DNA of 64,000 bases. Source: Nelumbo lutea (Eukaryota; Streptophyta; Magnoliopsida; Proteales; Nelumbonaceae). Below, piece after piece: positions 57,380 to 64,000 of this stretch. The stretch is taken from assembly GCA_022828595.1 (NCBI GenBank), contig JAKGHH010000002.1, positions 38,348,222-38,412,221 of the forward strand. Direction: 5' to 3'. The position numbers and the translations under genes are program-made. Numbering within the stretch: the stretch's first letter is position 1; the number at the start of each line of letters is the position of its first letter. The notes below the pieces were generated by a model that saw nothing but the letters and a program-made list of their open reading frames with translations, did not search any database and was not told the origin of the DNA.

Positions 57380-58356
57380 GTGAGTAAGAAGATCAAAATC
57401 CAGAAGAAAAAATTGTTCTTGTTTCCCAATTTACAGGAAACAGAGGATGCCACAGTATTTCTTGAATTCATGAAGATCAAATTGTCGAAGCTATAGCCAT
57501 GCAGTGGAAGACAAAAACATAAGTTAGTTCTAGTTAAAACACACAAGATTGACGATCTGACTACAGTTGTCAAAAAGAACACAGAGTAACAGGTCATTAA
57601 ATATATGCAATTATGCATAATATGTGGTTTTAACCATGTAACTGTTACACATTAACTGGTGGAAACAAAGAAATGAAAAGAAGATTATTATGAAAAAAAT
57701 CTTGAACCCTTAGTTCCATCTCATCTAATTTGAGACTACAAATGTAGAGTTTTTCTTTTTCTTTTCTTTTTTTTTCCTTTTTTTGGGATCAACAAGAACA
57801 AATATACATGTAGAAACTTTTTATATCAGGATCTATATATATCTAGGAGAATCCAAATCAGGATATTTGCTTATCCAACCTAATGTTTTATGGATTTGGT
57901 AGACCTAGATTTTATTCTACCACCCAATGCAGTCTCAACTCAAAATCCTGTGGCATGGGATGGTGAGTTTTCTTGCATTCATATTTTCATTCTTGTGCAA
58001 TAATGCAAACATAGATCAGTAGCCACAGTAATGGCACTGAAAATAGGCAACTTCTAAGAACTTGTTTCTATATGCATGAATTTCATGCTGCCTTTCAGTT
58101 TCTCTTTGTCTTGGGGGAACACACAAACTTGCACGGTAGAGATGAAGTTGTTATCAAGGATGAAAGAGCTGAACTTGATCATACATTTTTATCATATTTA
58201 TATTTCATATGTTTGTGCTATACTTATTAGTTGGTTTGATTCCCAACCAGTTTAAATCTGCCCCGTTTGATATATCTCTTGTTTGTATTCATAATTGATC
58301 AAGTATGAATTTGATCCTAGTTAATACATTCACTTAAAACATAAGTAATTAAACTG
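57380..58356. other. Intergenic or intronic, no feature recognised
   Basis: AT-rich, with pyrimidine runs at about 57752-57785. No later exon of the MYB-CC gene was recognised here. Confidence 0.5.
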
Positions 58357-58896
58357 TTATTTCTTTAAAATCGACTGCAATTACTTCCCTTGAGCTTCAG
58401 TCCGTAGCTGTGAGTGTCTCTGCACCCAGAGGAGAAAACTTGTCATCTAATTTCCATGCTGAGAGGTTGGTACAAATGATTTTAAAATGAAGTTGGGTTT
58501 ATGAAGAGCCTACCTCAATAAGCTTCTTCTGCACTTCCATTTGTATTTGTAGAGCTTGAGCTATCTTCAAGTTCCTGAAACACAGATTTCCATAACCAAA
58601 CCAGGCCTTTTAAATTCCTGTCAGATTGATTGAATAGAAGAATGGAAGGAACCTCCATCTCTTACTCATTGATATGTTTCAATATGTGGGAGTTCTACCA
58701 ATCAATTGTCCACTGAAATAACCACCTCAAACTTTCTTGTCTCCATAGTCTGCCTCCATGAGATCTGTCATAGAAATCAGAAACACTGAAATGATGGAAC
58801 AATCATGGAAATAAGTAATTCTAACCAAGTGATCTCACCTTCTTGCCTGCTGTCACTGTAGGATTCTGACCGCTGGCACTTCCCAAGCCTGTATTT
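58357..58896 (-). pseudogene. MYB-CC (PHR1-like) transcription-factor gene remnant, four exons
   Basis: On the minus strand four exon-like blocks with splice sites follow the order of plant MYB-CC genes, which bind DNA with one MYB repeat and dimerise through the coiled coil, many acting in phosphate response. Exon 58896-58839 encodes KYRLGKCQRSESYSDSRQE, the end of the MYB repeat. Exon 58764-58666 is the linker but has stops and a length giving the wrong phase. Exon 58574-58514 encodes NLKIAQALQIQMEVQKKLIE (LHEQLE coiled coil, apparently missing three residues). Exon near 58420-58357 reads RHSQLRTEAQGK, a stop where the family has Tyr, then LQSILKK. The MYB exon(s) upstream and later exons are not found. 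Confidence 0.78.
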
Positions 58897-59559
58897 CTGC
58901 ATTAAATATAATATCTATATTTTACATGGCTCCATAGTCCCTTTTTGCTTTTTCCCATTTTCTCAGAAGTGGAACCAGAAAACAAATGTAGGGCTAACTA
59001 ATATTCTAACTAGTCATGACAAGAGAAAACATAGGGCCTTGATTCTTATGGACTATTGGAGCACACTCAAATGGACATCTTGTAATTGTAGCGACCTGAT
59101 TCTTATTGACCTTATTAGGGAATATACATAGAGACCTATCTGATCTACGGAATTTTGTGTAGTCTGAAGAAATATCCACAATCTAAGAAGGTTTAAATCA
59201 GATGGTTAGGTTTGCACTCTTACCTCTCTTGATCATATGAGAGCAGTTTGGTCAATTTGGGCTTGGTTTGTACTCTTACCTCTCTTTTGCATAAATTGAT
59301 ATAGGTATCGTGCATGACAGTGTTTTTATATGCCACAACAAATTTATATAGTTTTCCTAACAATAAAGCTAAGGAATACAACTTTCTTCAACTTTTTATG
59401 CATATATACCTATCTTGAATTACAAACCTGTATAAACTGCAGATTTATACAGAATGGGCTATTCTCATTGGTTAAGCAACCCAGAATTCAGCCTATAAAG
59501 TGCAGCAGATCTGAACTCAACTTCAGCTGATTGGGCTGTTTGGTAGTTTATAGATTTAT
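58897..59559. other. Intergenic or intronic, no feature recognised
   Basis: Would hold the upstream intron and MYB-repeat exon if the MYB-CC gene were complete, but no such exon was seen. Confidence 0.5.
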
Positions 59560-60350
59560 ATTTATTTTCTGCAATTTTTTGATATTTTTCTCAAAATTTC
59601 TGCATTTTTTTGCGTTTTCTGCAATTTATTTGCAAGTTTTCTATAATTTCTGCATTTTCTGCAATTTTTGTGGTATTTCAATGCATTTTCTGCATTTCTG
59701 GTACTTTTCTGCAACTTTTTTTTTTGAATTTCTACAAAATTCCAGCAATTTTTCTAATATTTTCTTGCATTTTCTGGTATTTTCTGCATTTTTTGAATTT
59801 TCTGTCAAATTTCTGTAATTTCTGCATTTTCTGCAATTTTTGTGGTATTTTAATGCATTTTCTGCATTTTTTGTACTTTTCTGCAACTTTTTTTTTTGAA
59901 TTTTCTACAAAATTTCAGCAAATTTTCTTATATTTTCATGCATTTTCTGCATTTGTTTCTAAAACTTTCTGCCAAGTTTCTGTAATTTCTGCATTTTCGT
60001 TATTTTCTGTAAAATTTCTGCATTTTTTTGTCAAAATTTCTATAATTTTTGCATTTTCTGCAAGTTTCTACTATTTTAAAGCATTTTCTGCATTTTTGGT
60101 ACTTTTCTGCAACTTTATTTTTTTAATTTCTGCAAAATTTCAGCAATTTTTTTCTTATATTTTCCTGCATTTTCTGGTATTTTGTGCATTTTTTGAATTT
60201 TTGTCAAAATTCTGCATTTTCCTGTATTTTCTGCAAAGTTTCTGCATTTTTTTGCATTTTATGCAATGTATTTGCGAAGTTTCTATAATTTATGCATTTT
60301 CTGCAATTTTTGTGATATTTTAATGTATTTTCTGCATTTCTGGTACTTTT
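59560..60350. repeat. T-rich TTTCTGCA minisatellite with higher-order units
   Basis: Dozens of TTTCTGCATTTT/TTTCTGCAATTT words. A longer block (TGCATTTTCTGCAATTTTTG, a TATTTTAATGCATTTTC stretch, then GGTACTTTTCTGCAAC) recurs near 59652, 59824, 60053 and 60293, so there is an irregular higher-order repeat of about 170-240 bp. The long ORFs across it are Phe/Cys low-complexity translations. Confidence 0.9.
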
Positions 60351-60359
60351 TGTTTGAGT

Positions 60360-61430
60360 ATATGGGTTGATCCGACCCTTCTCTGCATTTATAGATGAGG
60401 GTAGGTGGGTCAGTATGGGTGAGTGGGTAAGGGTCAATATGGATAGGTCAGGGTCAGGGTGGGTTGTGACCCATTAACAAGAATTGATTATGGGTGATGA
60501 TGGGTTGGTGGGTCAATATGGGTGGGTTGGTATTCAACCCTTACCCAACCCAACTCACCCATTTGCTACCCCACTAGTTCACTGGTGTGTTCAACCCTGA
60601 TAGGTAGCCCAGTCCGCAGTCTTGTACCACTTTTGCTATAATACAGCGCTGCGCTGAAACAAGGAAATCAAAGTGATGTATTGATAATTTGATACGGCCC
60701 CACCTTGAATGAGATAAGGTGACATCTTGGTGGGGCCATATCAATAAATCTAAGGCTATGCTTCCACATCTCAATTCCAAGAATGAAGGAAGCCCAATTG
60801 GGTTTGCCGTGTAAAGTCCTGCATCTACCGGATTCTGTCATGCAGTTGGGTAGAAGAGAGTCACATATAACCAGATGAACAGTGTTGTATCCTCTGCAAT
60901 TCATGAGATTACATTCTACTCATTTTTTCAACCTCTGGAATTGTGAGAAATCACAATTCAAGGATTCCTTCCTACAGTTGTGTGAAAAGAGGGGCAATAT
61001 TAGGTTTTCTGAAAAAACTTGACAAAATTTAGTCACATGTTGATGGATTGTTAACGGAGGAGAGGTCTTTATCAAATAATGTCATATGATGGGGGAGGTC
61101 TCTGTCCAATTTGAGAAGAGAGGACGTTTCAATGTTTTGGAGAAAAGCCAAGGGATGTTTAAGTCTTTTACCCTAAGCTGGCTCCATTCTTTTTCACTTA
61201 CCTTGCCTGGGTAAATAAGTTTATCTAGGCAAATGTTTCCTAGGTAAAACTTGTTTGGGTATGTTTGGCTCCAGCGTTCTTGTGTCATATAAGTTACCCA
61301 AGTAAAAGGAGAGGCGGGAGGAAGAGAGCATTATCAGCGCACAGGAAAGTTGCTTAGCCACCCTTCAAGAGAGTATTAGCCATCGGGGTAATAGATACTC
61401 TCCGGAGAGCAATGGTGATCTGTAAATGAT
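60360..61430. repeat. Dispersed 1-kb noncoding repeat, copy 2 (inverted)
   Basis: Reverse complement of 20760-21770 at roughly 85% by eye. The left 200 bp are the GGGTCA/GGGTTGGG-rich end, also present in copy 1. No ORF of note. Confidence 0.82.
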
Positions 61431-61763
61431 CCCTCCGTAAATTATCAACCTACTTGGTTGCCTCTGTAACCTTGGCTGCAGAGAGCAATAGTGGATCTTC
61501 TCATTCCTTTGTCACTACTTGTTTAAGTTTTTTTTTTTTTTTTTTTATTCTTTCTATTTCTGCTTACCGGTCTGAGATTTTTCTTTTGGTCTTACTTCCT
61601 TCTAAATAAGTTTATATGTACTCAAAATAGGCTTCAGAGAAGAATCTCTCGAAACCAATGCGGGAGATCAAAGTTCAATAGTTAGTCCTCAACATCTCTG
61701 GCGGCGAAAGTGGAGGTCGTCTCACCAGAGCTGCGAAGGTTTCCCTATGCGTTTCTAACATTC
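61431..61763. other. Spacer between repeat and gypsy LTR
   Basis: Contains a T run at about 61530-61547. No gene seen. Confidence 0.55.
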
Positions 61764-62083
61764 TGTTGGGGCCCCAGCCCATGTGAGGCCGAAGGCCCAT
61801 ACCCCTAACCAGCACAGGGAGCAGCCCACAGTGCCTATAAAGGCCCACGAGGAGCACAACATGCTGAAAGAAGCCAAACGTCCACCCATTCGCTACATGT
61901 ACACAAGGAAGACATGTCAGCCATGAATAGTCCCATGCACATGTCGTGATTTCCTTGTACACTCTATAAATATCTGAGAATAAACGAGTAGGGCAGACCT
62001 GGCTTAATCCATTTCTTCTTCTTTTCTTAGTAGGAGGTTAGGTTTCCCTCGAAGAGACCTCTGCGGTGGGTAGTATCCCATCA
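61764..62083 (+). repeat. 5' LTR of the right-edge Ty3/gypsy element
   Basis: 320 bp from TGTTGGGGCCCC to CCCATCA, four bases before a tRNA-Met PBS. It includes TATAAATA at 61965-61972 and an AATAAA at 61979-61984. The 3' LTR would lie outside the window. Confidence 0.8.
61965..61972 (+). promoter_or_regulatory. LTR TATA box
   Basis: TATAAATA about 110 bp before the LTR end, as expected for the U3/R boundary of a short gypsy LTR. Confidence 0.6.
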
Positions 62084-62086
62084 AGT

Positions 62087-62098
62087 TGGTATCAGAGC
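62087..62098 (+). other. Primer binding site, initiator tRNA-Met
   Basis: TGGTATCAGAGC matches 12 bases complementary to the tRNA-Met 3' end, placed right after the LTR. Confidence 0.85.
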
Positions 62099-62113
62099 TG
62101 CTGGCGGTGAAGG

Positions 62114-63020
62114 ATGACGAACACGAGATCCTTAGCAATGGAGGGACGAATCGATAAGATCGAAGAGGAGCTTCACAAGGTGTTTGGGGAGCTGAAAGAT
62201 TTGAAGGACTCCATCTTGGGGGTCGCTAGCTAGACCTAGCAATCATCCCATTCCAACCTGCGCGAAGGAGATTACGAAGGCTCCAGTTACTCCGGCCACC
62301 CACATGTTGGTTCTGGATTCTGGAGGATGGCCAAGTTGGTATTTCCCTTGTTCTTAGGTGAGGATCCCATCTCTTGGATATTTAGAGCCGAAAGATTTTT
62401 TGAGATTAATGAGATTCCTGGGCATCAGCGTGTGCCGGTGGCTTCGATCCATTTGGAGGGGGAGGCTATCCAATGGCTCCAATGGTATCAACGCTCCAAC
62501 CCCTAGATTGGGTGACGGAATTTACAGAGGTCCTCTGTCACCGTTTCGGACCATCTGGGTTTGAAAATTTTGATGAAGCTCTGTCGAGACTTAAACAATT
62601 GGGGACGGTGAAGGAGTACCAGAATGAGTTTGAGAGGTTGGCTTCTCGGGTATATGGATGACCTGAGTCAACGTTGGAGGGAGCTTTCTTAGGGGGATTG
62701 AGGGATGAAATCCGGTATGAGGTGAAAGCCCTGCAACTGGTTACTATAAATGCGGCAGCTCACTTGGCCCGCCTGCAAGAAGAGAGACTGAATAAACTCA
62801 AACGAGTGAGTAAACCAGCTCTGACCGGGCCAATCATCAAGACTTCCCTGACCAAAACTGAACCGGTTCCAGCCAAACCGGTTGGACTGAATGGTTTACC
62901 CCTCAAGTGTCTCTCCTGGGCGGAGATGTAGTCACGCCGCGAGCGTGGGCTGTGCTATAACTGTGGTGAAAAGTTCGGACCCGAACATCGTTGCAAGAGA
63001 CCCAACTGTTCCTATTAGAA
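62114..63020 (+). pseudogene. Gag of the right-edge gypsy element, disrupted
   Basis: The ATG at 62114 opens MTNTRSLAMEGRIDKIEEEL but meets TAG near 62232. The capsid-like domain follows: MAKLVFPLFLGEDPISWIFR, FEINEIPGHQRVPVASIHLE, EAIQWLQWYQR, a stop, then SRLKQLGTVKEYQNEFERLA and LEGAFLGGLRDEIRYEVKAL. Near 62950 the CX2CX4HX4C-type zinc knuckle CYNCGEKFGPEHRC is intact. Stops at about 62505 and 62660, plus a TAG at 62930, disable it. Confidence 0.88.
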
Positions 63021-63428
63021 CCGGAGGATCCCGACAAGGAGGGCCCCACAGTTGAAGAAGGAACCCTAGAAAATGAAGAAGAATCTATGGAGCAGGGACC
63101 GGAGATTTCCCTCCATGCCCTGACTGGCTTGTCATCACCTCGAACCATGAGGTTGAGAGCAGTGGTCGGGGGCAGCCCAATGGCAATATTGGTGGATAGC
63201 GGGAACTCTCTAAACTTCGTTTTAGAGGAGCTAGTTGACCAGCTCCATTTAGCGGTGGAACCTATACCGGTTTTCTTAGTCCATGTAGCTAATGAACACA
63301 GACTCAGTTGCGATGGGGTTTGTAAAGTCGTGGAAATCAAGGTGCAAGGGCACTTACTCCAAGCGAATCTCCACCCGTTGGAGTTAAGGGGGCCCGATGT
63401 GATTTTGGGCATCCAGTGGCTGCGATAA
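62991..63428 (+). pseudogene. Aspartic protease domain of the right-edge gypsy element
   Basis: An open frame containing ISLHALTGLSSPRTMRLRAV, the active-site motif ILVDSGNSLNFV (Asp-Ser-Gly) and LRGPDVILGIQWLR, the conserved end of gypsy retropepsins. It ends at a TAA where the polyprotein should continue with LGP. Its frame differs from that of the zinc knuckle. Confidence 0.85.
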
Positions 63429-64000
63429 TTGGGCCCGACTGACCATGATTCTCACCATAGAAGGGCAGAAATGCACTCTGAGGCCTCGACCCAGGGCCCC
63501 CATTGCAAGAAGAATTTGGCCTTACAATCAAGCCGAGGCCCCATTTCTCCCCACCGGTCATTCTTTATTTGGGAGGAGGCTCAATGGGGCCCACACTCGA
63601 CTACCCTTCTGGATCTTTAGGCCCAGGAAGAGATCTCATGGAATTATCCAGATTACTGCAGGCCTACCAAGATGTCTTCCAAGAACCCATGAACCTTCCC
63701 CCAAAACAGGATCAAGACCATAAGATTCCCATATTGCCCGGGGCGGGACCAGCCAATGTGAAGCCATACCGTTATCCACATTTCCAGAAGTCTGAAATTG
63801 AAAACATTGTAGCTGACCTGAAGAAGAGGGGACTGATACACCCCAGTTCCAGACCATACTCCTCACCTATCCTGCTGGTAAAAAGAAAGATGGCACATGG
63901 AGATTCTGTGTTGATTACCAGGCCTTGAACCGTATCACAGTAAAGGACAAATTTTCCATACCTGTGATTGACGAGCTGTTGGATGAGTTAGGAGCTGCAA
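63429..64000 (+). pseudogene. Start of gypsy reverse transcriptase, cut by window edge
   Basis: LLQAYQDVFQEPMNLPPKQD, then [39 protein letters not shown] and, after one frame change near 63890, [20 protein letters not shown] and [10 protein letters not shown] match the N-terminal half of gypsy RT. The window ends before the catalytic YVDD motif. Confidence 0.87.

Noticed and set aside
59531..60323. 237-codon Phe/Cys-rich ORF
   Set aside because: Translation of the TTTCTGCA minisatellite. It recurs in several frames with the same composition and has no signal of a protein family.

Overview
The window looks like repeat-rich nuclear DNA from a flowering plant. It has plant-type LTR retrotransposons (Ty1/copia, Ty3/gypsy including a Tat-lineage element), LINEs, hAT- and Tourist-like DNA elements, a P-class pentatricopeptide-repeat (PPR) gene, a peroxisomal enoyl-CoA isomerase-like pseudogene and remains of a MYB-CC transcription-factor gene. 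Only one open reading frame looks like an intact host gene: the 457-residue PPR protein at 48264-49637. Almost all other coding sequence is transposon-derived and broken. I found no tRNA or rRNA gene, no CRISPR array and no bacterial-type operon.

Layout, left to right. 1-690: decayed Ty3/gypsy RT/RNase H. 706-7764: a copia element (LTR, initiator tRNA-Met PBS, gag, protease, integrase, RT, RNase H) with many stops. A 100-N assembly gap at 7765-7864 follows, then part of a related LTR in the opposite orientation. 9530-19880: an inverted pair of PPR pseudogene fragments derived from the gene at 48 kb. One arm meets an 8.67-kb Tat-lineage retrotransposon (9865-18536, 5-bp target duplication ATTAC). 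The other arm holds an 828-bp hAT-like element (8-bp duplication GCCACAAC). 20760-21770: one copy of a roughly 1-kb noncoding repeat whose inverted partner lies at 60360-61430. 23936-24664: the isomerase-like pseudogene.

26256-43933: two direct LTRs of 1.5 and 1.9 kb with a PBS after the first and a purine tract before the second. They bound about 14 kb with no gag-pol, so this reads as a LARD-like (large retrotransposon derivative) element. It holds a LINE fragment, a hairpin, a 28-bp tandem array, purine-rich tracts and a 97-bp tandem array just before the 3' LTR. A related solo LTR follows at 45340-47103. Then come the PPR gene, a 5'-truncated LINE (51312-53828, minus strand), exon-like remnants, a Tourist-like element, the MYB-CC pseudogene, a T-rich minisatellite, the second copy of the 1-kb repeat, and a Ty3/gypsy element entering at 61764 and running off the right edge.

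There is no multi-gene pathway here. The parts interact as nested insertions: transposons into older transposons or pseudogenes, and PPR fragments copied away from their parent gene. The most informative items are the Tat element with its separately promoted, intron-containing antisense gene, the inverted PPR pseudogene pair, the large noncoding retroelement with its tandem arrays, and the two host pseudogenes. I found no convincing novel system. All similarity judgements are by eye, without database searches.
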